Of a stretch of DNA of 64,000 nt, positions 1-12,509 are shown one piece after another. Under the pieces are notes generated by a model that saw only the letters and a list, made by a program, of their open reading frames with translations, made no database searches and was not told where the DNA came from. Every line of letters begins with the position of its first letter. The stretch's first letter is position 1. The stretch is from assembly GCF_022201045.2 (NCBI RefSeq), contig NC_068563.1, forward strand, positions 7,626,001 through 7,690,000, written 5' to 3'. This DNA comes from Citrus sinensis. Lineage: Eukaryota; Streptophyta; Magnoliopsida; Sapindales; Rutaceae. The translations under genes and the position numbers were made by a program.

Positions 1-275
1 CTTCTCCAAAGACTTATGTTTCTTTTTTTCTTTTTTTTGGTTTATAACGGTGTAGAAAATAAAAGACAGCTTCTGTAACACCCCAAATCTAACACGTGCG
101 AAGCACGTGAAGAAAGAGGTTACTTACAAATCGTAATCCTTACTCATAAATTCCAAACTGAAATACCTCAAATTCTTATTCAAATAGCAAACGGAAACGA
201 AATCTCTAACTCCCAAAGCTAAGCACACCTTTCAAAAGGAACTTAATCTGCAAAAAAATAATGACAAGGGGTGAG

Positions 276-1465
276 TGTTAGGGTGCAATTTATGCACTAA
301 TTTTGCATTGTTTACTTCCCTTAATATCGATGTTTTGCACTTAATAATAGTGATTAACTTGTGTTTTAATTTTGTGGGTGCAATTCTATTGATTGGTGAT
401 AAAATTAAGCTATAAGATGATATTTAAGGATGATTGTTTTCTTGGAGAAATTATGAGCGTCAAAAGAACTTTGTTGATAAGGCGTGGGCGCGTGCTGTCA
501 ACTATGGACCTGCAGTTTTTAGTTTAACGTGTTTTGTATTTTTGGTTTTTTTTTTAATTACGAATTTAATGTTTCATATATTAGTATTTTATTTTAAAAA
601 GAACTCTAGAGGAGAAGAGAGAGAGAGTATTTAAAGGAGGAATCTATTGTGAAAAATGGGAGATTGCAAAAAGAAAGAAACCCTAGATCTAAACTTTTCT
701 CTTCTCTCTATGAAGAACTAAACCTATTTTTCTGGTTGAAGGTTAATGAAGTTTTGATTCATCACTACTGTGAGATCTTTTTTATGCTTTAATTGTTTTA
801 TCGCTTTTTGGGTATTTATTTATTCTCTTAATTATTTTCATGATTATGTTTGTTAATTAGGTAATTGGTCACTATTTAATTATCAACTTAATCTATTGTC
901 AATTAAAGGATTCATCGTATGAAGATTTTAATGTTTGTGACAAATAACAGAGCAGAGAGTTGTGTTGTGAGAATAAACAATCTAATTTAAATGAACCATC
1001 GTATGTGTTTGTTGATTAGGATTTAGGTCTATCTGGTTTTTCAGGCTGTCAATTGATTAAATCCTATGATCGTATCTAGGGTTGTCTATTGATTAGGGAA
1101 ATAACCAACGGTCGTACCTTGGTTATCGACTAATTAAGGAGAGATTGGCTATTAGAGGGTCTCAGTAGCTATAATTGGTCTATTCATAAGTAATAATAAT
1201 TTATATTTGAATCAATAATCAGTAGTCGAATCAAGCTGAGTTAATTCCTTCAACCAGAGCTTTCTCCAATTTGAATTACAACTTTAATTTGCATTCTTGT
1301 TATTTTAATTTAATTTTTATTATTGTCAACAATTCCCCCATTTTACGTTTTACATTTTAAAAGGATTTAAATAAATACCGATCTCTGTGGACACGACCTT
1401 GCTCAATCACTATACACAATTTATTTAGAGTAGGTATTTATTTTTGTTGGCTTCGGCAACCATCA
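276..1465 (+). mobile_element. Nested solo LTR no. 1 (1190 bp)
   Basis: It starts TGTTAGGGTGC, ends GGCAACCATCA, and is flanked by the 5-bp duplication GTGAG (271-275 and 1466-1470). The 3' part (about 1370-1465) has the look of a plant LTR R/U5 region, with a 'ctctgtggacacgacct' block followed by a short AT-rich end at CATCA. There is no coding capacity, and no primer-binding site follows the right end, so it is a solo LTR inserted into the older LTR at 74-4525. Confidence 0.8.
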
Positions 1466-2492
1466 GTGAGCCTTCAACTCAGTAAGTAAAACCATTCCTA
1501 ACACACTAGGTCTATCGATACCAAAAATATTGCAAGCCTTTGTTTATTTAATACATATATCATAATCCATAAATTTCATAAAACAATTATATCACGATAA
1601 AATAACATAAATTCATTGTAACTCAGAATATCAAAAGCATAGTTACTTACGAAAGCAAATCATATATCACATTCACAAAAAACAAAAGGTTAGCTCATGT
1701 CACATAGTGTCACCTATAGTCCCGGTGACCCGGCCAAAAACAGAATCAGAATATCGTGTGCACACTTAGAACAGAAACCCAGTACTGGTCCAGAACAGAC
1801 ATATATCGTATTATACGATCAGAATCAAAATCAGAATAACTAAGGACAATGAGCCAAAACATAATGACTTATACGTGGAACTTTGCACTAGATGTGGCAC
1901 TTTGCGACGCTTTGGCCTTCAAGAGGTGGCCCCCATATAGTCCCAAGAGGTGGCCCCCGTACAATCATAAATAATTAAATCATACATAGGCACAAAACAT
2001 TCATATCAGTTTCATAAATGTCCATAACAACAATTTAGGCTTGCAAAGTATTTTATAGATAAAATCATAAAAGGTAGTCATGTCATAAAATAATTTACAT
2101 ATTTAAAAGCATTTATAAAATACTTTGTTAAAAAGAATTTAGGTTTTAAAAACATTTTCATAAGCTAATTTTGTTATGAAAATCCATTAATCTTCTAAGT
2201 AGTATAAAAACATTTATACTTAATAATAATATCAAAATACTTATACACATCCAATATACTAGGAATGAAGTTACTTACCTCAAGAAAAGAATTTAAATTA
2301 ACACACCTCTAAGTCTCTAAGAGCCTCAAACACCTCCAACACCTTAAACAATACAAGATATTACTATCAATAACTTATTCTAAGAATCTGATTTTCTAAT
2401 TCATACCCGTATAGGTTTGATTCTTAGAATTTTAACTCTTAATCTAAAATTCGGAATGAAAAATTATTCTACAAAGCTATTCTGGACATCCA

Positions 2493-3606
2493 TGAAATAC
2501 TAGTTATGCAACCCAAGAGGAGGGGTGAATTGGAATTCTAAAAATTATTCAATTTATAAGTAAAAACTCAATGCAAATATGAAACACATTCAAAGCAATA
2601 ACAAATTAATTAACTACAACAAAAAGGATAAAGGAAGAGAGATTCAAACACTGAGATTTTTATGTGGTTCGGCCAACCTTGCCTACGTCCACGCCTCCAA
2701 GCTTTCCGTGCTTGAGGATTCCACTAAGCAAGGCTTCAAATGCTTACACTTGACTTCCAAGGTGTCAATAACTTTTACAACAAGAGATTATCTCAATCTC
2801 TTAACCCAAGTGTATCCCAACACTTACAATCACTCAAAGATAAAAGATTATAAACTAATTTTGCCTCTCACAATATTTAAGATTACAAAATAATACCCAA
2901 AAATGTGAATAGATGAAGCAAGAATGTATTTTAAGGCTCAATGAAGATTGTACTCTCAAGTATAAGCTCAGTAGTCGTGTTGTAATCAACCCTTGTTTGA
3001 ATTTGAATGAGCTTATTTATAGCTGCAGCTGAAAACTAGCCGGTATTGACTTTCTGTACACTGTCGGATCGCCGTTAGCTAGATGTCGAATCGTCGTTTG
3101 AATGGTCAATATGACCGTTGGGCTGATTTTTCAAATTGTCGGATCACCGTTAGCCAGATGTTGGATCGTCGTTTAGGTCTAGAAGCTACTGGTTGATATC
3201 GGCGAGCCGTTTATTGCACATGTCGGATTGTCGTTTAGGTCCAGAGGCTACTGGTTTATATCGGTGAGCCGTTTATCACGAATGTCAGTTTTCCATTTAG
3301 GTCCAGAGGCTACTGGTTGATATCGGTGAGCCGTTTATCACAAATGTCGGTTTTCCGTTTAGGTCCAAAGGCTACTGGTTGATATCGGCGAGCCGTTTAT
3401 CACAAATGTCGGTTCGCCGTTTTCCACAAAAACTGCTGCAGTGAACTATTTTGCAAGATGACTGTTTTGACTCCAAATCTTTATAAACATAACTTTATGA
3501 AACTTGTCAAAAATAGATGAAAAATATGTTGAGTTCTTAAAAGATTAATCAAACTTTAATCATGTTTGTTATCATCAAAATCAATAAGGAATTATTTAGG
3601 TTAACA
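2493..3606 (+). mobile_element. Nested solo LTR no. 2 (1114 bp)
   Basis: The ends are TGAAATAC and GGTTAACA, with the 5-bp direct repeat ATCCA on both sides (2488-2492 and 3607-3611). The start carries the 'acccaagaggaggggtgaat' block common at the start of a widespread plant LTR family (memory-based). The short reading frame at 2579-2893 lies inside the LTR and shows no domain. A 62-bp tandem repeat occupies its 3' half. Confidence 0.78.
3059..3430 (+). repeat. 62-bp tandem repeats in a solo LTR
   Basis: Three full 62-bp units start at 3221, 3283 and 3345, each beginning TGTC and containing 'gaggctactggtt' and 'gagccgtttat'. Diverged partial units lie before (from about 3059) and after (to about 3430). 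Such arrays are common in the U3 part of plant LTRs. Confidence 0.85.
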
Positions 3607-4530
3607 ATCCATGGGTACCTCATGTAAAATTTTCAAGAGGATCCAATATCAAAAAAATTTTCAAAACTATTTATTACTTGACAAATTTGAAATTGTTTTC
3701 ACAGTACCTTAACCGAACAGAGTGGGTTCTGAGATTTTTATAAAATAAAATACTAATAAGAAAGTTATAAATTAAAACTGGGAACACTAGACACATATAT
3801 TAACTTCTATATAAAATTTCAGAATTTTTCGAGTTCATTTGATGGTACAAATAATTTTGTGAATCTAATTGCAATGCTGGAATTGCAGTTTTCCAGTGTA
3901 ATGGTGTCTATCGAAAATAGATATAAAATTGAAAACGAAGTCAAATTTAATGAAATAAAATTTATTCCAGAAGCCCTACATGTCTAGTTTCCATAAATAT
4001 AAATTTCTCAAGAAAACTCGTTCAGAAAATATAGGTTTAAATTCGAGATACTCATACTGTCCAGAATTATCATGTGTGCCTAATTCGTCAAGGATTGATT
4101 AACTAAACTCATAATAAATTAAAAACCTAAGCAAAGCCTAAACACATCCTAAATCATGCATTATGATCTATAAAAATCTAAAATCATGCCAATATAAACC
4201 CTAGATAGAGTGATTGGAAATCTTGTGGAGAATAAGGAGAGTAAACTTATCAGTCGCTTTGATTCTCTCCTAAACAAGGGTTTGAATTATAGGGTTTGGG
4301 TAAGAGCGTAATGAGCAGCAAAGAAGAAGAAGAAACGTCGTGGATTTAGGGTTATGGAAGGAGAAATATATGAATTTATAGAGAGTCTTAAGAAACCCTA
4401 TTGAATTTGGAAAAATAACACTTTTTCAAAAGTTACCCCAAAAATAATCCCTATTTATAAGGGCAATAGTGTCATTTAAAAATTCCATTAAAATTAAAAA
4501 ACAAAAAGGAAATTTGGGCATTACAGCTTC

Positions 4531-5060
4531 TTCTTAAAAAGATGGTTTCCTCTTAAATACTTTTGCTAATTAATAAATACTTTAAAAAAATAGAAAGTAA
4601 GAAAACATGAGTTTTAAGAAAATTCCTTTTTAATTAAATCTAATAACTTACATAACTTATTTAAAACAAATTGATAAATTTTACTCACACACAAGTACCC
4701 AATATTAACTATTCTAACCGATTTAATAAGGGTAAAAGAGGAAAGCAAATAACGGTCATTACAAATAAATTTTCAGCTGCAATTACATTTCCAGTAAATG
4801 CAATTACTAGTCTAGCAAATGGACAATATAAAAGACAGAAACAAGACCGATGAAAAAGAAGAATTCAACAAATTTCCAATAAGATACAATTGATTTCGCG
4901 TTATCTTCGTTTATAAGTAATTGATTTTACAAAAAAATGCTAAAGTCATCTTCTGTGTATGCATTGTACCACTCAAATTGTATTTTTGGTCTAATTTAAG
5001 GGAGTCAAAAGTCAACTGAGCTATCCCTTTTCACAACTTTGACACAATACTTCCTGAAGT
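4531..5060. other. Intergenic, no gene seen
   Basis: AT-rich spacer between the solo LTR and the first SAUR copy. A 60-codon frame at 4671 has no recognisable domain and is probably chance. It includes the 3' flank of the minus-strand SAUR pseudogene. Confidence 0.6.
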
Positions 5061-5337
5061 CTACAAATTGCTTGTGAGATCCAGGAATACTTCTTCCCTG
5101 CATGGAATGGTGAGGGCTCCATTAGGATGGTCAAATCCAAACTCTTCTTCAGCCTGCCCAAGTAAATTCTGAAATGTATGATGCTTCAAGTATGAAATAG
5201 GAACCGCAAATCTTTTTCTTTCAGTTTCACCAACATAGACAGCAAAGTGTCCTTTGGATTTTGGCCTCTGAAGCCTGAAGAGAAAGGCGTAGCGTCTGCT
5301 TAGCATTTAGAATCCTGCTGGGTAAGCGGAAACCCAT
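5061..5337 (-). pseudogene. SAUR pseudogene 1 (frameshifted)
   Basis: Read on the minus strand, the natural SAUR start is at 5337, giving [17 protein letters not shown]. About 25 codons in, near 5260, the frame slips by one base and the SAUR core continues in a second frame ([42 protein letters not shown]) to the stop at 5061-5063. The 81-residue frame starting at 5306 is only the shifted 3' part and lacks the family's MG-R-L N terminus. A sequencing error could mimic this, since the rest of the core is well kept. SAUR proteins inhibit PP2C.D phosphatases to activate plasma-membrane H+-ATPases in cell expansion (family knowledge). I call it a recent pseudogene. Confidence 0.75.
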
Positions 5338-8300
5338 GATTGATTAGTCTTCTTAAAGAATTTGGTGGAAAAATATGAATATATAAGTGAAACTAAGAAA
5401 GACTGGAGAATATGGCTATGGTGGCCAACCTCCAAATTAAGAATGACAGCAACAACAATGGGACTGATTACGGACATAAGCAATTAAGAATCACATGGTT
5501 CTGCCTCCTAACTAATGATAATATTTCAACTAGTCTTGTACTGTAACCTAATCCTTTGCAATTTATCATGGCTTACCATTAAATGAAACAACAAAGGACA
5601 GCGGATTGGATAGTTATATATCATTGGATACAACCAGCAGACCATTTGGACAAAGCTCTAACTAATAGAGACTAAACTTAAGAATCCACTTGACAGTAAA
5701 TTTTTAAGCAAACCACATGTTGTTGTGCCACTAGTACAGTAGTTTATTTGATCAAAGAAACATAGTGGCTACCGCTATTATCCCTTATGAAGCAAACAAG
5801 CATAGGAAAAATCAACGTATCAGCCCATGTGACAGTGTTTCCTGAACCAAGGCCTGAATTTGAAGGGATGATGGGTTGAATGGAAGCATAACGTGGAGCC
5901 ATGGAATTTGAGCTTTCTATCAAGGTTGTGTCTAAATGCTTGTTGTTCAGAATCTTAGCATTTAAGCTTTGAAGCCTTCATTTCATTGACCAATTTCAAT
6001 AGCTTAATTGAGTGACCATGTTCAATAGTGATATATTTCGCAACTAGTCAGACGACATTGTTCCTAGAAATAATAACAATGGCTGCACAAAATCTTAACT
6101 ATTAAGCCGTGTCTTGACTAAGAAAATTCTGAATCCATGCCAAGAAGGCAAGAACTCTTTTATAAGAATATTATTGTCATATGAATGAAAATAAGCTTGT
6201 TTCTTTTGCTAGATGAGTTTTCACGCGCCTGCATCTCTACTGTTAGACAGAAAACACTTCTTCTTTCTGCTAACCAGAGCATTAATGACTTGATTTTGGC
6301 AGCATAATTATTATTTCTTACTTGTGCAATATAATACAATTAGTCCATTTCAGCCATGTTTCTCACCTTATGTTATTTGTTTTGTCAGGCGAATAAACTC
6401 ATTTATTTCAACTCATGTCTTCCGGAGTCTCAAGTTTTGCTATGGTAAATTGCAACCCAACCTAGCCTAGTATAAACTATGAAAATGCTACTGCTGAAAT
6501 ACTATTGCTGCAAAGAAATGAGATGAGTTTTGAAGAGTCTAGTTTCTGATGTTCTTGACAAATAACAATTGTCTAGAGTCCTTGCCACAGAGGACTATAG
6601 ATACTGCAAATTTTCTCATATTCAAATAGACCGCTTATTCACAAAATAAACAGGAAACTAGCGCATGCATTGTACTTTCTGTAACCAATTGGATGATGAT
6701 AAAAGAAGGAATACAGCAGCCAAGAATTTATCACCTCTGGTTTTAGGTAAGCTTGTGAGACCTAAGAGAAACTTCCTGTTGAAGAGGTACACACATACAC
6801 ACACACACAGAAAAACTCTCGAGCCAGCAATATATGATCAACTGGAGAGTTTAAGTGACAGCTGCAATGGGGTCTATTTAAAGACATATCTTATGAGAAA
6901 TCACATGGTATTGCCCCCACAAGATGCAGTTTTGATATATATCCATATTCTTTTGGACGAGGTCACTAAGCTAGCTACATAAATGTACTTAAGTTTTTTT
7001 ATCGAACACCCACAGAGGACGCTGGTACTGTTCGTTATGACCCTACCAGAAACGAACGAAACAAGTTATAATCTACTCATGTGAAGATGCTTTGCTGAAA
7101 GTGGTGATGGTGATATGAACTTAGACTGAATTTGGACATATGATATGTTGACCAAAAGCACCAAATCCAACCTGGCAAGCATACAACAAATAATGTTTGT
7201 ATGCTGCAACTTTGAAGTCCCTGATTGATCAGATTTAACATGCCCTGTTTTTGATGAAAGGCTTGGCAATTTTTTGTCCAGTTAAATGAGTCTGTCTTGG
7301 TATATCTCTTAATGGAAGAAAATTAGAAACAGCAATAAGCTATTGTGATTGTGCAAATCAATAGCAAAGGCAATCACAAAAATGCTGCATCCGGATTGAT
7401 ATCTAAATTATGCAACAAATGGTCCTACAATGCCTAAAGACATATGTAGTAGTGCTAGCCAAGAATTGCAGATGGACTGCTTTTCAGCTTTTGACTCACA
7501 ACAAAATCAGGCATACCAAGAAACATTTTGATAGGATAGATGTATGATAAATAAAGAATATCTCTAATTTCAATCAAGTAATGGATCAAGTCTTTGGGAG
7601 CACACAGTCAGACTAATACCATTGACTCGTATGCCCACGTGATAGGGAATTATGTTGCCAGGACATATCATGTGACCATTATCAAATTTGAAAATCATCT
7701 ACAATACACAAGCATCTGATTTTCAAGCTGATGCCATTTCCAGTGTCACTTGCATTGTAAGCAGTAAAAGTGGTGGGTTCAAGTTCATCAGACGATAAGA
7801 CACTGCAGCTTCTATTTTTCATCCATGCCTCCACTCGGAAACCTTTTCAGCAACCTATCATCAGTACGGCAAGCGGTTTTGTTAGATTCTGTTTGATAAA
7901 CACTAGCTACTATAATTTGAAAGTTATGTTTATATAATTTTTTTACTTATATAATGAAAAATCTATTATATTTTTAATAATTTTGTCAAATAATTTTTAA
8001 AAAATTATTTTTACCACATACTATTAACTTTTGTTTCATGGTTGTAGTTTTTTTTTTCCATAGAGGTTGTAGCTTAGAAGTTATAGCAACTCAATCCCAA
8101 ATAGGATCCATGTAAAGTTTATAAATGATATGTCCAACCTAGGCATATCATATAAATCACTTATCATCCTCTCTTGAAATGAACGAGCACTTGTTCACAA
8201 ACCAAATGTGATTCCTGAAATTGTCCCTTCTTCTCTGTTCCATGTTTCAAATTGAGAGTATTTGACATTCCAAAACCAAGAAGAAACTGTATGCCATGTG

Positions 8301-8958
8301 AAGTATGAACGGATCAATAACTCTATTGACCTTTAAGGTAGTGGATTAGCAATTAATCATAGTGCCAGATCTAAGTTTGCACACACAGTTTTGCATATAT
8401 ACTATGTTCTCATGAAAAATTGCTTACTATTCACTGCAAATCCACTGAATCTACTTGGTTTCTAAATTCAATGAATCGGATATGTGATTTAAGAAAGAGC
8501 AATTTCTGTAATAACTAGTTAAATTCAGTGAGCTAATCACAGTCCAACTTGATCACCAATGTACACATGGATTGTCTGAGTGTAACCACATCATCTTTGT
8601 CATGAAAAACTTAAGAGATTGAATACTAAGAAGAATCATTTTTAGCTGATATAAAGCAGCCAATAAATGCAAGTTCGGACAAATTAAATCAGTTTAGGCA
8701 AATGGTAGGGACCCAAAGAAATGGCTGGTTGGCTAGTTAACACCCAAAAAAAAAAGCCCACGATTTAAATAACACACGTAGTCAGCTAAATTCAATGCTT
8801 CTATGAATAAACTAAAATGTATTCGAAATAGAGCCATAGAATTATTTCAAATTAACACAGGAAATTATATATTCTCATGCAAAAACACAAATTGCATCCC
8901 TATCTTTTTTGTTTCTCTATGTGGTGGGCACGATGCTTAACCATAGACATGGCAATAC
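5338..8958. other. Long intergenic region, no gene recognised
   Basis: About 3.6 kb without a convincing gene. Frames at 6665-6982 (+) and 7066-7269 (-) have no recognisable domain. A short (AC)n tract lies at about 6789-6810. An AT-rich stretch at about 7890-8110 with partly mirrored 'ttgtagctt/agctactat' ends could be an old MITE, but I could not define termini or a target duplication. Confidence 0.5.
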
Positions 8959-9080
8959 CATGTGAAACATAACCAATTCTTTCACCTGTTATGTTTTTCT
9001 CATGATTCTTCAACGACCTCTCATTATCCCATTCCTATCCAGTTAAGGTTGTTTTTGTTTTCACATATCTGCCTATAAAT
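8959..9080 (+). promoter_or_regulatory. Promoter of SAUR 9165: CATGTG E-box and TATA
   Basis: CATGTGAAAC at 8959 is followed 115 bp later by TATAAATA at 9074. The TATA box lies about 90 bp before the ATG, leaving room for a short 5' UTR. CATGTG (CACATG on the other strand) is the E-box form bound by PIF-class bHLH factors; binding here is inference. Confidence 0.6.
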
Positions 9081-9164
9081 ATTTGATATTAATTAAAGAT
9101 GCCATTTCAAACCAAATAAACTTTTCTTTTACTTCATCAATAGCATTCTTTCTTTCATTGCTAA

Positions 9165-9473
9165 ATGGGCATCCAATTGATGGGTTTCGCTCATGCTAAA
9201 CAAAAGCTTCAGAGAACTTTATCAGCAAAGATCAGAATGGCTGTGGCTAACAATACAAATAATGTGCCAAAAGGCCACATTGCAATTTATGTTGGAGAAG
9301 GCTACAGAAAGAGGTTTGTAATTCCAATATCATATTTGAATCACCCTCTATTCCAAGACCTCCTAAATATGGCTGAAGAAGAATTTGGATTTGATCATCC
9401 GATGGGCGGTCTGACAATTCCATGCAGTGAAGAATACTTCGTCAGCTTAACTTCAACTTTGAATTGTTCATAA
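9165..9473 (+). CDS. SAUR family protein (auxin-induced 15A/X10A-like)
   Basis: A complete, intronless SAUR of 102 residues. The N-terminal tail ([17 protein letters not shown], residues 1-17) is followed by the SAUR core from about residue 36: [50 protein letters not shown], then a short S/T-rich end. Length and motif order match the SAUR15/SAUR20-type clade. The start is fixed by the family's MGI start and by TATAAATA 90 bp upstream; AATAAA-type signals lie near 9647-9665. Known family role: auxin-, brassinosteroid- or light-induced small proteins that block PP2C.D phosphatases and so raise plasma-membrane H+-ATPase activity during elongation. It has no close promoter homology to its neighbours beyond the E-box. 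Confidence 0.93.
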   Translation: MGIQLMGFAHAKQKLQRTLSAKIRMAVANNTNNVPKGHIAIYVGEGYRKRFVIPISYLNHPLFQDLLNMAEEEFGFDHPMGGLTIPCSEEYFVSLTSTLNCS

Positions 9474-9480
9474 AATGGCA

Positions 9481-12055
9481 GCGGCTTCTACATTCTTGCC
9501 ACAATTGATCATCTTGTTGATTCATTAACTGGTCATTATTTTCTCCCAAGTTGAAGCAAATATTAATTTGTGAGACAGTCAAAAGCAGTCTCTTCAATTT
9601 TGTATGCGGCTCTTTCCATTCAATCCCATGTATACAGCTGTAATGTAAATAAATTTCTAATAATAAAGCTTAAATAATTTTTTTTCACCTTGGTGTCAAT
9701 TTTCTAATTTCTAAATTGAGGCTACTATTTTCTCCATCTTGTGTAAGAATTCCATCTGATTTTCAAAAACATTAATTCAGATCAATCATTGGAGAAAAAG
9801 GGTCTCAACTTTGTGTCATACACCAAGTGTTCATAAAATACAACAGAGTGAAGCAAGTGGAAAAAATCTGCCGTGCACATCCACATCCTAAAATTGATCA
9901 TTATAGGGTCATATGTTCAGATGCCATGTGGAAAGAGAAAAATCTGAATAAATTGGCAATAGACAAGGAGAAAATAGTTGTATGCCAATGTAGCAAATTG
10001 GCTACCTCCGAAATATTCTATGATCACAAGGAAAGATGAAAAAGTTCAATCTATACGAGTCCATATGAATCTCTTTTCTCTTTTTCACAAAATGTGGAAT
10101 TGAAGCATATTTCTTCCAGTATTACAACGAGAGTAAATTTCTAAACAAGTGTTGAGAGGCTTCAAATTTACATAAATTCTCAGTAGATTGTTAATTATAA
10201 TCATGGGCCTATCATAGGCCTAGGAGGGACTTCAGCCTCCTTTAGAATTTAAAATTTATTTCAACATATTATATTTGGTCCATTAAAAAATTTAAAACCC
10301 CTTCTAAATTTACAATTTATTTTTTCAAATATGTTTTATGTTTGGGCCATTTCTTAGTTTTTTATATGTGTTTTGGACTTGAAAGTGGTGCCCCCCTCAT
10401 AATTCAATCTCATGGTTTTGAATTTTCAAAAATATCAAGCCAAAAGTCAATAGTTTTTAACTTATTCATTAGCCAATCGATTTCAGCACCCTTTCAAAAA
10501 CAAATTTGCACATTCTCATTCTCACATTCATATCAAAAATGAAGAAATTATTAAGGTTTTCTTATATGAATTAAATAGGTTCAGCTGAGTTGGAGTTATT
10601 TGATCAACTAAATTTCTTACTATTAATTTATGGTAAGTTTTTTATGTTTGCCTCGAATAATAATATTCATTTAAGTCATTACTTGAAAACAACAAAATTT
10701 TAAATTATTGATTAAGTTAACAATGAAGTTATTATAGTATATAACTTTTTTAAAACTGAAAACAAGTCGAGGATTGTTGCCAATGTGTTGAAAATCATTA
10801 ATTCAATGAAGTTCAATAATTTTGCACTTATTCTTTTCGGATAAAATTTTTTTTTCAAGGTCATGACTATCTTGGAGTTGCTTTAAAGTTGAGTACAAAT
10901 AATAACCACACATGCAAAGTGATAATTAGTAAAAATCATGTTATACCTTTAATCGTCTGGCTATGAAAGAGTGTTTTATTGTAAAGTGGTTCCAACATAA
11001 TAGAATTCGTTTTTCAATTGTATTATAGTAAGACGCTACTAAATAAAATTTTTGGGTCTCTTACTGATGATAATATATCTAAGGAGTAGATTGTTACAAA
11101 AACAAAGCAACTACATATAGCTCTTTAACGTCATTTTAGTAAAATATATATTTTCATAGTAAATAACTGCACTGTCACCAAAATTTTAGCCATTGTTTAT
11201 AAGGGGTTTCCTGTTCTGAACTGAGTGCAGCACTGCAGTTGTGGCCGTTAGTGCCTGCATGCATGCACGTTCACACTTGTCTACTTGCATGCTTTCAAAT
11301 CATGGCCAAACTCAGACACCGAAAATTGCAAGCTGATTGTAAGATACATGTATTCATATAAAATAATTAGATAAAACGTTGATAAAAATTATCATCAATT
11401 AGTGTTGATTATTCAATTATAAATAGAAAAAACTGGTATTGATATATGATTTTTCAATATCTTGTCAGTATCTGTTTCTTTAATATCTTTCATTGCAAAA
11501 ATTATAATAATGGTAAAAATTCAAAATCTATAAAAGAAAGTAAACCTTCATTCTCGATATCACGCAGCTACTACTTGTGTCAACTCTAATGCCATATTTG
11601 TGTTTTTTTATATTGACTAACGGCGTTCCAAAATTACAATTTTTTTTAAAATCTAATTAGCACCACATTTCTCACACTATATATTTTATTTAAATTTTCT
11701 TAGACTATGACCATCATATTCTAAGCATAAATTTATTATTCAAAATAGAGAGTACAGATTATTTTAAAAAGCAAAAATCATATCGAATATTGATGATGTG
11801 CACATGATGTTTGCTCTCAAGTCTCAATTGTCTAAGCTCCAAAAAAGAAGAAGATGAAAGTGCAATGTAAACATTAGAACCAAAACTTGAACGGCATCAA
11901 AGATTTTCACCGAACCCTTTAATTAATTCATGTACAAGTGTAAAAACTATAAAAGATATATAAAGCTAATTAAACTAAATGTAGATTAACAAAAACCCAA
12001 GAAGAATAAGTTAAAATCCCATTGATAAAATACTAATTAGCTATACATATACTTG
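9481..12055. other. Intergenic, no gene recognised
   Basis: 3' UTR of the 9165 SAUR, then AT-rich DNA. The stretch 10200-10560 ('cctaggagggacttcagcc', 'gtggtgcccccctcat') has the feel of a decayed transposon but has no termini or domain I can defend. Frames at 9827 and 10342 are unremarkable. CATGCATG-rich sequence (RY-like) occurs at about 11255-11295. Confidence 0.5.
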
Positions 12056-12079
12056 ATCGATCAGCTGTGAGTACACTGG

Positions 12080-12418
12080 TCACCATGAACCATTATTCAA
12101 ACGAGAAGTAAGATTGAGGAATTCATCTTCACCACAAGGAATGGTGATGCCGTGCATTCTATAATCAAAACCAAACTCTTCTTCAGCTTGACTCAACAAG
12201 GCCTGGAATAAAGGATGCTTCAAATACGATATCGGCACGACAAAACGCTTCTTCTTCTTGTCTTCCTGTCCCACATAAATTGCAAAATGCCCCTTTGGGA
12301 CATCCGAAGCTGTTGATGTTTGATATGATGAGAATTGCTGCTGCTTATTATTAGATGACAATCGTCGTCTAATAATTTGCTTTGCATGAAGAACCATATC
12401 CTGCATTTTAATACCCAT
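12080..12418 (-). CDS. SAUR family protein, minus strand
   Basis: An open, intronless SAUR on the minus strand. I place the start at 12418 ([19 protein letters not shown]) rather than at the in-frame ATG eight codons upstream, because MGI is the family start; this gives 112 residues. Residues about 24-42 form a Q/S-rich spacer longer than in its neighbours. The SAUR core follows: [55 protein letters not shown], ending SRLNNGSW. The FDYRMHG segment replaces the FDHPMGG of the other copies. A TATATAAA box lies at about 12496-12505 on this strand. It is the only intact SAUR on the minus strand and the most divergent in the cluster. Confidence 0.92.
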   Translation of the reverse strand: MGIKMQDMVLHAKQIIRRRLSSNNKQQQFSSYQTSTASDVPKGHFAIYVGQEDKKKKRFVVPISYLKHPLFQALLSQAEEEFGFDYRMHGITIPCGEDEFLNLTSRLNNGSW

Positions 12419-12494
12419 TTTTCCTTTACTGAAAATGATCAATGTGATAAAATTAATACTTTGAATTGATGATAATTTCTCAAATGGGGTTGTT

Positions 12495-12506
12495 TATTTA
12501 TATATA
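12495..12506 (-). promoter_or_regulatory. TATA box of SAUR 12418
   Basis: Reading the minus strand, CCCCTATATATAAATAAAC sits about 80 bp before the chosen ATG, a usual TATA-to-start spacing for these genes. No CATGTG E-box was found at the distance seen for the plus-strand SAURs. Confidence 0.55.
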
Positions 12507-12509
12507 GGG

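Larger units (their letters stand above)
74..4525. mobile_element. Solo LTR (about 2.1 kb), host to two nested solo LTRs
   Basis: The element begins TGTAACACCCC and ends GGGCATTACA, so it has TG..CA ends and an imperfect terminal inverted repeat. It is flanked by the direct repeat GCTTC (69-73 and 4526-4530), a 5-bp target duplication typical of LTR retrotransposons. Removing the two inner insertions and their duplicated targets leaves about 2138 bp with no gag or pol coding, so I read it as one LTR left after LTR-LTR recombination. Ty3-gypsy origin is a guess from the TGTAAC ends. The orientation is unknown. The short ORFs inside it are not credible genes. Confidence 0.75.

Noticed and set aside
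2579-2893. 104-codon open frame as a gene
   Set aside because: It lies wholly inside a solo LTR and shows no domain.
74-4525. A full LTR retrotransposon with two LTRs and internal region
   Set aside because: The two ends are not direct repeats of each other, there is no coding, and the inner insertions have their own TG..CA ends and duplications.
6665-6982. 105-codon open frame
   Set aside because: It spans an (AC)n microsatellite, has low-quality composition and no domain, and no promoter was seen.
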